A DNA stretch of 64,000 nucleotides from Planctomycetota bacterium (GCA_021776775.1 JAJFFE010000059.1:1-64000); one strand, 5' to 3'. Counted from the first letter of the stretch, positions 8,925-17,550 are shown. Made by a program: numbers and translations. The notes: a model not told the origin generated them from the sequence alone.

Positions 8925-9173
8925 CGGTATGAGGTTGTTGTTGCAAAAGGAGTTATGGGAATACTGTTGCTTGAATGGTGCTCACCGGGACTGTTTACTC
9001 GCACGGGCTAGAGGTGCGACGGAACAAGAGGCCGTGGCCCCGCGCTGTACCCATCGACAGAAGGCTCGACGGTAGCGGGCTGCTGTTGGGGTAACTGGGC
9101 GTTTCGAAACTGTAGAAGAATTGCGGGCTGCTCAGTGAAGCCTGAGCGAACATCAGAGGAGGGCGGAACGAGA

Positions 9174-10643
9174 ATGAAGGACCTCGTCAGGAACGATGTG
9201 AAGAGTTATCTGCACGCTGCCCGGACGCTGGGCAATCAAGGGTTCCTCAAGGATGAAGATTGGATGTCCCACGATCCTGAGGTAGTGCTCCGGGTAATCC
9301 AGCCGCTCCTTGAGCAGGTGTTGCCGTTGGGGGGCGCCTGGAGCTTGCTTGAGTCGTTTGCCCGGGAAGACGCACGAGACATCTTGGGCGAGCGCCTGTT
9401 CCTTTGGACCGCCCGTGCGGACGTTTCGACTGAGCCCGTCGACTATTGGGAGCGTCAGTTTGACGAGTTGACGGCGACTGAAGACGAAGAATGGAAGCAC
9501 TACCAGAACCATCAACGACACTTTGCGGAGTGGAAAGATCGGATCGAACGAAAAGCCGAACAGTACTCCGGGGTGAGCGTCAACTTCGACTCCAGCGGCA
9601 GCGTCAATGTGCATGGCTACGGAAACGGAGTTCGATGGACCGAGAAGTACGCTCGCCGTATCGGGGCAGTTGCCAGCCCGAGGGAGCCCGGCTGCCGTAC
9701 GGACAAGACCAGCTTCATGGACGAGAAGCGTGCAGAGTTCAGCGGCCAGCTGATCGGGGAGTTGGCCGAGGCTTCAACGAAAGCGCGACGAATCGCTAGC
9801 GAACTCGTCGTCTCTCCTGAGGCCGCGAAGCGGATTCTCGAGGCGCGTAGTTGTCTCCAGGCCGCCGAGGAGAAGACGCTTTCTGAATCGCACGAGAAGT
9901 ACGACGCCGATCTCATCAAGATCCATGCTAAGCGGGACGCGGCTGTGGCGGCGGCTGAGGACGTCGCGCGCGAGAAGCAGTCAGATTTGGAGAGATCGGA
10001 GGCGCAGCGAATTCTCACGACCCTGGCCGCGGTCGAAGTACGCTTGCGGGAGCGTGAGGAGGGCCACGTTCGAGAGGTACGGGAGCTTCGAGCTGCGCAC
10101 GAATCGATCCTAGATGAGTTCGATGTTGAGTCCGCTCAGTTGCTCGAGCGGCGCCGCGCCGACTTCCACGAAGAACACTGCGCCCTCCGGCGTGCGTTGT
10201 CTGTGCTTCGCCCGGGATGCGAACCTCCGAGCGGTTCGAAGGACGTAGAAGCCGAGGTCTCTGCGCTCAGCCAATCGCGAAGGATCATGCGATCGAGACT
10301 GCTCGAAGGACAAGCGGGCGAGTTACGAGAGCTTGAGGCCCGGGAGGTGACGACTGACGTTCGGGGACGGGAGTTCCAGCGTGCCGAAGCACTCGTCCAG
10401 TCCGACATCGAGTCCGAGCGGTGTCGGCTAAAGGCGATCCTTTGCGAAGAGCTCGCTCTCCTTCGTCAGGAGTACGCGAGACTTGAAGCGGATCTGATTG
10501 GTCAGTTCGAGAGCGAGAAGAGTGCGGTTCGCGAGTGGCATCGCAAGCAGCGGGAGGGGCTCCTTCCCGATTGTATTACGTCCGTCGCGGAGCGGGTGAG
10601 CTGGCTGACCGTTGCCGAGAAGCAGGGCGAAAGAGGGATCTAA
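9174..10643 (+). CDS. Long coiled-coil protein of unknown function
   Basis: The protein has about 489 residues. I favour the ATG at 9174, preceded by AGGAGG at an 11-base distance, over the GTG at 9135. The N-terminal 120 residues are a soluble helical region (KSYLHAARTLGNQGFL, WSLLESFAREDARDI). A glycine/serine-rich spacer (VNFDSSGSVNVHGYGNG) follows near residue 145. From about residue 180 to the end the chain is almost wholly charged heptad-like helix (REREEGHVREVRELRAAHES, RLEADLIGQFESEK), so a long coiled coil is expected. There is no Walker A motif, so it is not a complete SMC ATPase. A 100-residue gene starts 15 bases downstream and is probably cotranscribed. Confidence 0.6.
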   Translation: MKDLVRNDVKSYLHAARTLGNQGFLKDEDWMSHDPEVVLRVIQPLLEQVLPLGGAWSLLESFAREDARDILGERLFLWTARADVSTEPVDYWERQFDELTATEDEEWKHYQNHQRHFAEWKDRIERKAEQYSGVSVNFDSSGSVNVHGYGNGVRWTEKYARRIGAVASPREPGCRTDKTSFMDEKRAEFSGQLIGELAEASTKARRIASELVVSPEAAKRILEARSCLQAAEEKTLSESHEKYDADLIKIHAKRDAAVAAAEDVAREKQSDLERSEAQRILTTLAAVEVRLREREEGHVREVRELRAAHESILDEFDVESAQLLERRRADFHEEHCALRRALSVLRPGCEPPSGSKDVEAEVSALSQSRRIMRSRLLEGQAGELRELEAREVTTDVRGREFQRAEALVQSDIESERCRLKAILCEELALLRQEYARLEADLIGQFESEKSAVREWHRKQREGLLPDCITSVAERVSWLTVAEKQGERGI

Positions 10644-10657
10644 CGAGAGGGATAGCC

Positions 10658-10960
10658 ATGGAGTGGAATGGTGCCTACCGCTACGAAGGGCTTGAGTCGT
10701 TGCTTGAGGGCCTTGGGTACAACGTAAGATGGAGAAATTGGGACGAGGAACGATTCGACTCGCAACGCGGTCGAGTGTTATGGAATCTCATCGAAGGGTC
10801 CGCGACTTGCCGAGAGACCAGCTGCAGAATTGAGTTCCGGATCGACGACTTCGAAACCCGAATCTTTATGACCACGCGCCCGATGTTGACAAGACACGAG
10901 CAAACCCAACACGCAGTTCGGTTCGCTGAACACATTGAGAAGGAAGGTGGCAGACTTTAG
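10658..10960 (+). CDS. Small hypothetical protein downstream of the coiled-coil gene
   Basis: This 100-residue soluble protein is unrecognised. The ORF track starts it 41 codons earlier, inside the upstream gene; the ATG at 10658 preceded by GAGAGGGATA is preferred. The sequence is rich in aromatic residues at the N-terminus (YRYEGLESLLEGLGYNVRW) and has a beta-like middle (CRIEFRIDDFETRIFMTT) with two nearby cysteines. Its spacing of 15 bases from the coiled-coil gene suggests joint translation and perhaps a complex. Confidence 0.5.
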   Translation: MEWNGAYRYEGLESLLEGLGYNVRWRNWDEERFDSQRGRVLWNLIEGSATCRETSCRIEFRIDDFETRIFMTTRPMLTRHEQTQHAVRFAEHIEKEGGRL

Positions 10961-11350
10961 GGGAATCAATACTGTCATGCGAAGCGAGCGCATGCATGGT
11001 GGTCTCGATTCCGTGACATTTGTCTTGGAAGATGAATGGCTCCGAACGCGAGTGTTTCAATTTTTCAACCCGGCGCAACGGAGTCAGTGGCTTCTAGCGC
11101 ATGCCCATTGACTTGCTAGCTGACGAACCGACTTAGGCACGCCGTTTTCCCTGGATCGTGTCTTTCCGGGTTCGTTGCTGCCCTGGAACGGGGGGCGCGC
11201 GGGCTTCAGATCAAGGGTCCGAGTTAGCTGATTTGACCAACAAAGGCCGAAGATCTCTTACGTACCGCCTCGTTGGGGCTGCAGATAGATCCGTGTCGTT
11301 GCGTTTTTTCGGCTCACTTTGGCGTTCAAGGATCGCCGCGAGTTCGTGGG
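10961..11350. other. Intergenic region, nothing supported
   Basis: The stretch lies between the small hypothetical gene and the convergent integrase gene. Short ORFs on both strands overlap one another and carry no motif. I saw no clear terminator or RNA gene. Confidence 0.4.
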
Positions 11351-12637
11351 CTAGCCACCGACCCCGGCGCGTTGGCGTCTGTCCGCGTTCTCTCCGTCGA
11401 GCGCGTCCACATCGTTGTCGAGCTGATCAGCGTGGATTTCGAGATAGTGTTTCTGCACGGTTTCGATGTTCTTGTGCTGGGTCAGTTCCATCGCACGCTC
11501 CATCGGAACGTTGGCGGTCGCGAGCCTCGTTGTGAAACAGCGACGCAGGTCGTGAAACGTCAGGCCGCCAAGCCCGGCTCGCTTCACCGCCGCGGGGTAG
11601 CTCTTACCGATGTCCGTGACCCCGAAGACCAGGGCGTCCCGTGCTAATCGTTCGGTCAGATTGATCGGCTCCTGGCCCTTCTTGACGGGCTTCTTCGCTT
11701 CCTTCACCAGCGCCCGGCGGTACTCGTCGAGCGCTTGCGCGACCGCCCGGGACATCGGCACCTGAAGGTCACGGTTTGCCTTGGTGATCTCGGCCGGGAT
11801 TCGCCAGCGTCGCCGCTTCGTGTCGAAGTGTTTCCAGCGGAGCGCGGTGATCGTCCCGCGTCGCAATCCGGCGTGGAGGCCGCAGATCACCATCGGTGCC
11901 AGGTAGAGCGGGGCGCCGGCAGCGGTTTGATCCCATTTCGTGGGTTCGGCAGTCGACTTGCCGCCTTCGATTCCTCCGGCGTTGCGCTTGGCCTTGATCG
12001 AGACGATCCGGGGTTCGCGGCGACACGCGTTCAACAATCGCTCTTCATCCTCGGGGGAGAGCGTGCGGATGCGGCGCTTCGGTTCGCCCGAGTGGCGTTT
12101 GACGGCAGTCGACGGGTTCTTCGAGGAGAGGAAACCCTCCTCGTCGCAGAAGCGGAAGAAACACCGCAGCAGTGTCAGGTCGTTGTTGACGGTCGTGGCG
12201 GTGAGGAGCCGTTCCGTCCGGGCTTCGCCGGGGAGCGTGCCCTTTTTTCGAAGGCGGAGGTACTCGCGGATCATGGGAGCCGTGACCTCCGAGAGTCGCA
12301 TCTTCCCGAACCACGAGACCCAGAAACGGCGCATTCCGTCGATTTTCTTGAAGTGCCAATCGCCGACCTGGCCGTCTTTGGCCTCGAGCCAGCGCTCGTA
12401 CGCCTCGACGAACGTGATTTTTTGGATCTCTTGCTCTCGAGCGCGATCGGGTCCCAGACCTTCTTGGATCTCACGGGTCCGGCGCCATTCGACGGCAGCT
12501 TCACGCGTCTTGCACTGGGTGGAAATCCACGAGTTTCGACCGAGCGCGGGGTCGTAGACGCGGCAGTAGTAGACGGCGGATCGCTTGCCGCGAATCGTTC
12601 GTCGTTTGGGTGTTCCGTACGTGGCCAAGGAGCTCAT
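11351..12637 (-). CDS. Tyrosine recombinase / phage-type integrase
   Basis: This site-specific recombinase has about 428 residues and probably excises and integrates the local element. The N-terminal arm-binding-like region is followed near residues 75 to 180 by a SAM-like core-binding domain (TFVEAYERWLEAKDG, TATTVNNDLTLLRCFFRFC). The catalytic domain has the first Arg in GLHAGLRRGTITALRW, the HxLR box HDLRRCF, and the C-terminal TQHKNIETVQKHYL with His/Lys and the nucleophile Tyr. All key residues appear intact. The start is uncertain: ATG 12637 gives a natural N-terminus, while the ORF track uses 12679. It faces away from a tRNA 3' fragment 160 bases upstream, a usual integrase and attachment-site arrangement. 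Confidence 0.9.
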   Translation of the reverse strand: MSSLATYGTPKRRTIRGKRSAVYYCRVYDPALGRNSWISTQCKTREAAVEWRRTREIQEGLGPDRAREQEIQKITFVEAYERWLEAKDGQVGDWHFKKIDGMRRFWVSWFGKMRLSEVTAPMIREYLRLRKKGTLPGEARTERLLTATTVNNDLTLLRCFFRFCDEEGFLSSKNPSTAVKRHSGEPKRRIRTLSPEDEERLLNACRREPRIVSIKAKRNAGGIEGGKSTAEPTKWDQTAAGAPLYLAPMVICGLHAGLRRGTITALRWKHFDTKRRRWRIPAEITKANRDLQVPMSRAVAQALDEYRRALVKEAKKPVKKGQEPINLTERLARDALVFGVTDIGKSYPAAVKRAGLGGLTFHDLRRCFTTRLATANVPMERAMELTQHKNIETVQKHYLEIHADQLDNDVDALDGENADRRQRAGVGG

Positions 12638-12798
12638 TTTCTGGCGACCGAAAGGGTGCGTTTCGAAAGGCGGCCCCATGGCGACCCGTCATGGAGCGTC
12701 TACCAGCATTTACGTAGATCGACCAGAAAGACGTAAATACCTACCGAATTCAGGTACTTACGAATATGAGGCGATGTTAGGAAAAGAGCAATACTACG

Positions 12799-12841
12799 AT
12801 CATAATCCCTAGGTCCTTGGTTCGAGTCCGAGTACCGGTAC
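12799..12841 (+). other. tRNA 3'-end fragment, candidate attachment site
   Basis: The stretch reads from a CATAAT anticodon-loop-like segment through a perfect T arm (stem CTTGG, loop TTCGAGT, stem CCGAG). No matching 5' half, D arm or acceptor strand lies upstream. It resembles the same part of the intact CAT-anticodon tRNA at 58681, sharing the GGTCCTTGGTTC core. Next to an integrase, it is best read as a duplicated tRNA 3' end left by element integration. Confidence 0.65.
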
Positions 12842-12848
12842 TTTAACT

Positions 12849-12872
12849 CTGGGGGAGACCCCCAGACCCCCC
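12849..12872. repeat. C/G hairpin repeat, copy 1
   Basis: CTGGGGG, a three-base loop and CCCCCAG are followed by ACCCCCC and ATTTG. The layout (G5, loop, C5, GA, C5 or C6, then TTTG) recurs at 12965. Confidence 0.6.
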
Positions 12873-12964
12873 ATTTGTTGCTCGCTCCGTTGATAGTTCC
12901 TTGGGTTCGGATCTTTGCGGGATCGCACTGTGTGCGTCGCTCCGCTCTGTGAGACCAGGCAATT

Positions 12965-12989
12965 CGGGGGCTGCGCCCCCGGACCCCCG
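12965..12989. repeat. C/G hairpin repeat, copy 2
   Basis: CGGGGG, loop CTGCG, CCCCCG and GACCCCCG, then TTTG. It has the same architecture as the copy at 12849 with a different loop. Confidence 0.6.
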
Positions 12990-13168
12990 TTTGCTTTGCG
13001 CGGGGGCGGGCCCATGGGGTCGTGTCTTGTCATTGCAGATTCTTCACTGGGGGTCGCAATCACTGCAGTTTGCACCTGCAGCGGAGACCCTGGAGTCGTT
13101 GGGTGGTCGGTATGCTGCTTGCCCTGTGTGCGGTGCATTCACGATCAAATGCCAACGGAAGGATCCCC

Positions 13169-13774
13169 ATGAACGCACCAGCTGCTCCAACTCGCACTCG
13201 GTACAAAGTCGAGTACTTGGATCGGGAGATCGCGGCCATTGCGAGGCGCGCCGAATGGTTCGAGCCCGAGATACGGGAGATGATTCTCAACGCTGTAGAT
13301 CGATTCTTCGCTGCGCGGAGTCGGGTCAGCAAACTGATCTACCGGGAGAACAGTCACGCTCAATTGCTCGACTCTCCTGTGTTTCGAGACCATTGGCACG
13401 CCATGCTTCGATGTTTCTCGGAAGCAGATCGTCTCGCTAGAAACGCGTGGTACTTCCAAGGAGACCCGCTCGCGTCGATGGACCGCGGCGAAGCTCGAAC
13501 CGGTGGGGTCTCCGTCATGCTCCCCGATCCTTCGATACCCAATCCCGAGGCTCTTCCTCCAGAACCCAGTCCGGAACCGCCGAGTACGCCGCGCCCCGAT
13601 CCGATCCCTTCGACTCCCGGTGATCGTCCCGATCCCGACACGCCCGGCGAGCTGCCGTATCCGGAAGTCCAGCCGCCGCCGCGGAGAGTCGACCAACCGC
13701 CGGTATCGCAACACGGAGCAACACGGTGCGGCACGATCGGGTTCTCGGCTTCGTTCGACTCGCTCCTCAGCTAG
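13169..13774 (+). CDS. Hypothetical protein with a proline-rich C-terminal half
   Basis: The protein has 201 residues. GGAAGGATCC just before the ATG at 13169 supports this start; the ORF track starts 49 codons too early. Residues 10 to 100 are helical and may form a soluble domain (RAEWFEPEIREMILNAVDRF, RDHWHAMLRCFSEADRLARN). Residues 120 to 180 are almost all Pro, Asp, Glu and Ser (PEPSPEPPSTPRPDPIPS, GELPYPEVQPPPRR), a probable disordered linker. I recognise no family. It stands between two tRNA-like fragments and so may be cargo of a small element. Confidence 0.55.
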   Translation: MNAPAAPTRTRYKVEYLDREIAAIARRAEWFEPEIREMILNAVDRFFAARSRVSKLIYRENSHAQLLDSPVFRDHWHAMLRCFSEADRLARNAWYFQGDPLASMDRGEARTGGVSVMLPDPSIPNPEALPPEPSPEPPSTPRPDPIPSTPGDRPDPDTPGELPYPEVQPPPRRVDQPPVSQHGATRCGTIGFSASFDSLLS

Positions 13775-14059
13775 GTAGCCCGACGGCGTTGCGGTTACGC
13801 ATCGACGCTCGGCGTCCTTCGTGGGTTGGTGACTTTCCCGACTCAAGAGCAGGACCAGCGCCACCCAGCTACCACCGCGCTGCTTCGCACTCCCTTTTTC
13901 GGCAAGCCAACGTTTTCGTGTGGGTTGCCCATCTCTGGGCCTTTGCTCGCGGGTCGGTCGTCCTGGTACACTCGCGCGGGTTGCCCTCAGGGAAGGAATC
14001 GTGGTGCCAGTCTCAAGTGGACAGAAGCTCGATCCGGCGGCATTTCTGAGCCGTGGGGG

Positions 14060-14104
14060 TCAGACGTAGGTCTGAGGTCGTAGGTTCGAGTCCTGACCTC
14101 TTCC
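14060..14104 (+). other. tRNA-like 3' fragment upstream of gatC
   Basis: TCAGA and TCTGA can form an anticodon-like stem around a six-base CGTAGG loop. A T arm (GTAGG, TTCGAGT, CCTGA) follows. The reverse strand yields the RGQDSNLRP peptide typical of antisense tRNA artefacts. I could not find a matching D arm or 5' acceptor strand at normal distance, so this is a remnant or degenerate tRNA. Confidence 0.45.
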
Positions 14105-14132
14105 TCGCGGGACGTATCGAGACAATGGGGAC

Positions 14133-14474
14133 ATGGAACGACCAGAGATTACTGCGGATGAGGTTCGTCGGATTGCTGCCTTGTCGATGCTTCGCGTGGA
14201 CGACGGGGAGATTGACGGGTTGGTGGAACACTTCTCTCGAGTGCTCGACTTTGTCGAGTTGCTGGGCGAAGTCGACATTTCGGTGGGGGCGGATCGGTTG
14301 CCGGTCGTCGACGGCGATGCGCTGCGTCCAGACGTGACCCGAGAGGCGGGCGCACCGGGGGGGCCCTTGGATCGGTCGGGGCTTCTTGGTCGAGCGCCGT
14401 TGGCGAGCGATGAGGCGTTCTTGGTACCGCGGGTTGTGTCGCGGCGCGAACGCGGTAAGGCGGGTAGCGAATGA
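14133..14474 (+). CDS. gatC: Asp-tRNA(Asn)/Glu-tRNA(Gln) amidotransferase subunit C
   Basis: GatC is the small, belt-like subunit that holds GatA and GatB together in the GatCAB amidotransferase. This enzyme converts misacylated Glu-tRNA(Gln) and Asp-tRNA(Asn) to the correct aminoacyl-tRNAs in the cytoplasm. The 113-residue protein has the family pattern ITADEVRRIAALSMLRV at the start and EHFSRVLDFVELLGEVD in the middle. It ends with a loop containing LRPDVTRE and a terminal FLVPRVV segment. It is the first gene of gatCAB, and its stop overlaps the gatA start in an ATGA junction. Confidence 0.93.
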   Translation: MERPEITADEVRRIAALSMLRVDDGEIDGLVEHFSRVLDFVELLGEVDISVGADRLPVVDGDALRPDVTREAGAPGGPLDRSGLLGRAPLASDEAFLVPRVVSRRERGKAGSE

Positions 14475-15952
14475 CGCTGCCTGAACGTGACGCGTCTGCA
14501 CTCGAGGTACGCAACATGGTGGCCGCTGGGGACGTGACTTGTGCCGAGGTGGTGGCGGCGTACTTGGACGAAGCGACCCGTTGGCAGTCGCGGTTGGGTT
14601 GCTTGGTCGAGACGTTTGGTGACGACGCTCGCACGGTCGCTCGTGCGGCTGACGCGCGACTGGCGCGCGGCGAGCCGGCGCGACCGCTCGAAGGCGTTCC
14701 GTTCACCGCCAAGGCGAACATTGCCACGAAGCTCGGAGAGACGTCGGCCGGTAGTGCGATGCTTCGCGGATTCGTGGCGCCTGAGGATGCGACCGCGGTG
14801 CGAGGAATGTTGGACGCCGGCGCGATCCTGGTGGGGAAGACCAACTGCGACGAGTTTGCGATGGGGTCGAGTTGTGAGAACTCGGCACTCGTTCCTCCGG
14901 GTGGGCCGCGAACGACGCGTAACCCGTGGGATGTCGCACGTGTCCCGGGCGGCTCGTCGGGAGGCGGCGCCGCACTGGCGGGTGCCACCGGGTGGGCGAT
15001 TCACCTCGGCTCGGATACCGGAGGTTCTATCCGGCAACCGGCGGCGTTCTGTGGCGTCACCGGTCACAAACCGACCTACGGCGCGGTTTCGCGATCGGGA
15101 TTGGTTGCGTTTGGTTCGTCGCTCGATCAAGTGGGACCATTCGGTCGCACCGCTGGCGACGTCTACGCTGCGCTGCAAGCGATTGCGGGTCGGGATGGAC
15201 TCGACTCGACGAGCAAGGACATCGAGTTGCCTGGTGACCTGGGCTCGGTTCCGACGCCGCGGCGTATCGGCGTTCCTCGCGAGTATTTTGTCGATGGTGT
15301 CACTCCGGAGATCGAGCGGCGAACGCGTCACGTTATCGCGACTCTCGCCGCGGACGGTTGTGAAGTCGTCGACGTGTCGCTGCCACACACACGGTATGCA
15401 AACGCATGTTATCAAGTCGTCTCGACGGCCGAGGCGTCGAGCAATCTCGCGCGTTACGACGGGGTGCGTTTCGGGCCGCGAAGTGAGTCTCCCGGAGATC
15501 TCGAGGCGTTGTACCAAGGGAGTCGTGGCGACGGATTCGGGGCGGAGGTGAAGCGTCGCATTCTGCTCGGCACGTTCGTCTTGTCGGCGGGGTACGCCGA
15601 CGAGTACTACGAGCGCGCCCTCGCGGTTCGTCGGCGTATCCGGTCTGATTTCGTCAGGGTGTTCGAAGCGGTCGACGTGCTGATCTGCCCGACGTCTCCC
15701 ATCGCTCCATTCCGGGTGGGTGAGCGAGTGACCGACCCCTTGGCCCTCTACGCGTGCGACGTGTTGACGGTTGCGGCAAACCTCGCCGGCGTGCCGGCGA
15801 CCTCCATTCCGGCCGGGTTGGATTCCGACGGGTTGCCCATCGGGGTCCAACTGATCGGCGCCGACGGCGCCGATGCGAGCGTCCTTGCCTTGGCGGATCG
15901 GTACCAGTCTCTTTGCGATGACCATCGTCGCCTACCGGAGGTCCCGGCATGA
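14471..15952 (+). CDS. gatA: Asp-tRNA(Asn)/Glu-tRNA(Gln) amidotransferase subunit A
   Basis: GatA is the glutaminase subunit, which releases ammonia from glutamine or asparagine and passes it to GatB. The 493 residues are full length for the amidase-signature family. The Ser-cisSer-Lys triad is visible: Lys in PFTAKANIATK, cis-Ser in PGGSSGGGAA with the nearby SDTGGSIRQPA. The specificity segment SCENSALVPPGGPRTTRNPWD precedes it (here MGSSCENS). Downstream come GHKPTYGAVSRSGLVAFGSS and LDQVGP, the usual substrate-loop motifs. It overlaps gatC and gatB by four bases each and is thus translationally coupled within gatCAB. Confidence 0.96.
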   Translation: MTLPERDASALEVRNMVAAGDVTCAEVVAAYLDEATRWQSRLGCLVETFGDDARTVARAADARLARGEPARPLEGVPFTAKANIATKLGETSAGSAMLRGFVAPEDATAVRGMLDAGAILVGKTNCDEFAMGSSCENSALVPPGGPRTTRNPWDVARVPGGSSGGGAALAGATGWAIHLGSDTGGSIRQPAAFCGVTGHKPTYGAVSRSGLVAFGSSLDQVGPFGRTAGDVYAALQAIAGRDGLDSTSKDIELPGDLGSVPTPRRIGVPREYFVDGVTPEIERRTRHVIATLAADGCEVVDVSLPHTRYANACYQVVSTAEASSNLARYDGVRFGPRSESPGDLEALYQGSRGDGFGAEVKRRILLGTFVLSAGYADEYYERALAVRRRIRSDFVRVFEAVDVLICPTSPIAPFRVGERVTDPLALYACDVLTVAANLAGVPATSIPAGLDSDGLPIGVQLIGADGADASVLALADRYQSLCDDHRRLPEVPA

Positions 15953-17388
15953 GGGTGGGTGACTACGAAGCGGTGATCGGCCTCGAGGTTCATGTCCAGC
16001 TGTCCACCGAAAGTAAGTTGTTCTGTGGTTGCTCGACGACGTTCGGGGCGTCGCCCAACACTCAGGTGTGCGCGACATGCCTCGGCTACCCCGGCTCGTT
16101 GCCCGTCTTGAATCGAGCCGCGCTACGGATGGCGGTCCGGGCGGGGCTCGCGTTCGGCTCGACGATCGCCCGCGAGACGAAGTTCGACCGCAAGAACTAC
16201 TTCTACGCCGACTTGCCCAAGGGGTATCAGATCTCTCAGTTTGATGTTCCCTACGCCGATGGCGGGGTGGTCTCGTTCGTCCGCAGCGATGGATCCGACC
16301 GGGCGATTCGGCTGACCCGGATTCACCTCGAGGAAGACGCGGGGAAGTCGTCGCACGACGACGTTTCGCCGGTGAGCCGGATCGACCTCAATCGCTGTGG
16401 GACACCGCTGCTCGAAATGGTCAGCGAACCGGAGCTACGCGATGCGGAGGATGCCGACGGCTTTTTGCGGACGGTTCGCGAGACGGTGCGCTGGATCGCA
16501 GTGGCGGACGCCAACATGGAAGAAGGCTCGCTGCGTTGCGACGTGAACCTCTCGCTACGTCCTGTCGGCTCTACCGAGTTGGGCACGCGGACGGAAGTGA
16601 AGAACCTCAACTCGTTCGCCTTCGTCCGAGGCGCCATCGAAGCCGAAGCCGTTCGGCAAGAGTCCGTGTTGGCGCAGGGTGGTTCAATTGTGCAAGAGAC
16701 GAGACTGTACGATCCCGAGCGTCGACAGACGGTGTCGATGCGGAGCAAGGAAGACGCGCACGACTATCGGTACTTTCCTGAGCCGGATCTACCGCCGGTC
16801 GACATCCCGGTGTCTTGGATTGCCGAGCAGTCCTCGCACGTGGGCGTCCTCCCGTCCGAACGTCGACGGTTGATGATCGCGAATCATCACCTCTCGGACC
16901 GCGACGCGGCCCAGATGACCTCAACTCGGGAACTCGCGGAGTACTTCGAGGCGACGGTCGAGGCGGGGGCCCGGGCGGACCAGGCCAGCAACTGGCTTCA
17001 GAACGAGTTGCCACAGTGGATGAATGAACACGACTACTCCTTGACGGAGCTGAGTCTTGCGCCCGCAGGCCTAGCGGCGATTCTCGCCGCGGTAGACTCG
17101 GATCGGATGTCGACGGCGACCGCCCGCGAGGTGTTGCGGGAGGTGCTCGCTTCGGGCAGTGATCCCGACGGAGTGATCGCCTCGAAGGGAGACCAGCTGT
17201 CCGACGAGGGTGCGATCCGATCTCTCATCGACCAAGTCTTGGCCGACAATGTCGATGCCGTCGCCCGCTTGCAGGGTGGCGAGTCGAAAGTTCGAGGGTT
17301 TCTCATGGGGCAGGTCATGAAAAGGTCGCGCGGAAAGATCAACCCAAAGGTTGCCAACGCGCTACTCGACGAGCGACTCGCCGAGTAG
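15949..17388 (+). CDS. gatB: Asp-tRNA(Asn)/Glu-tRNA(Gln) amidotransferase subunit B
   Basis: GatB is the kinase/transamidase subunit, which activates the misacylated tRNA's side chain with ATP and binds the tRNA. The 479-residue protein starts YEAVIGLEVHVQLST, the family signature. Cysteines at FCGCSTTF and CATCLGYPG form the zinc site. The catalytic cradle includes KNYFYADLPKGYQISQF and GIRLTRIHLEEDAGK-like RIHLEEDAGKSSHD. DLNRCGTPLLEMVSEPEL and DVNLSLRP follow. The C-terminal YqeY-like tail domain ends with GQVMKRSRGKINPK, the tRNA-binding end. It is the last gene of gatCAB. A short CCGGGC/GCCCGG hairpin lies at 17389 to 17404, just past the stop. Confidence 0.97.
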   Translation: MRVGDYEAVIGLEVHVQLSTESKLFCGCSTTFGASPNTQVCATCLGYPGSLPVLNRAALRMAVRAGLAFGSTIARETKFDRKNYFYADLPKGYQISQFDVPYADGGVVSFVRSDGSDRAIRLTRIHLEEDAGKSSHDDVSPVSRIDLNRCGTPLLEMVSEPELRDAEDADGFLRTVRETVRWIAVADANMEEGSLRCDVNLSLRPVGSTELGTRTEVKNLNSFAFVRGAIEAEAVRQESVLAQGGSIVQETRLYDPERRQTVSMRSKEDAHDYRYFPEPDLPPVDIPVSWIAEQSSHVGVLPSERRRLMIANHHLSDRDAAQMTSTRELAEYFEATVEAGARADQASNWLQNELPQWMNEHDYSLTELSLAPAGLAAILAAVDSDRMSTATAREVLREVLASGSDPDGVIASKGDQLSDEGAIRSLIDQVLADNVDAVARLQGGESKVRGFLMGQVMKRSRGKINPKVANALLDERLAE

Positions 17389-17424
17389 CCGGGCCTTTGC
17401 CCGGACTAGCTCAGGTTAGTTCAG

Positions 17425-17550
17425 CTAGCGCCGCCGACGGAGGCGCGGGCGCGATTCCACCGGCACGATTTCGACGACTTCTTGCGTTTGGGTTCGCCTA
17501 AAAACGAGATTCAGCGCGAGCGCAATGCGCTCGCGAATTCGATCTAACAT
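17425..17550 (-). CDS. 41-residue basic small protein (not in the ORF track)
   Basis: A short leftward frame starts with ATG at 17550, preceded by GAGAGGGA at good spacing, and reads MLDRIRERIALALNLVFRRT to a TAG at 17425. The N-terminal half could be an amphipathic or weakly membrane-associating helix (RIRERIALALNLVFRR). The tail is Arg-rich (RPRLRRRR). It lies 36 bases past the end of the leftward TPR/PEGA gene and is probably its distal partner in the transcript. No family is recognised. The strong ribosome-binding site is the main support. Confidence 0.55.
   Translation of the reverse strand: MLDRIRERIALALNLVFRRTQTQEVVEIVPVESRPRLRRRR

Noticed and set aside
11735-12736. 333-codon forward ORF
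   Set aside because: It is antisense to the integrase, which has complete catalytic motifs.
12809-13138. Reverse ORF ending in VLGLEPRT
   Set aside because: The end is the antisense reading of a tRNA T arm; the rest has no feature.
14060-15925. 621-codon reverse ORF over gatA and gatC
   Set aside because: It lies antisense to well-supported gat genes, is Arg-rich, and ends in RGQDSNLRP, an antisense tRNA artefact.
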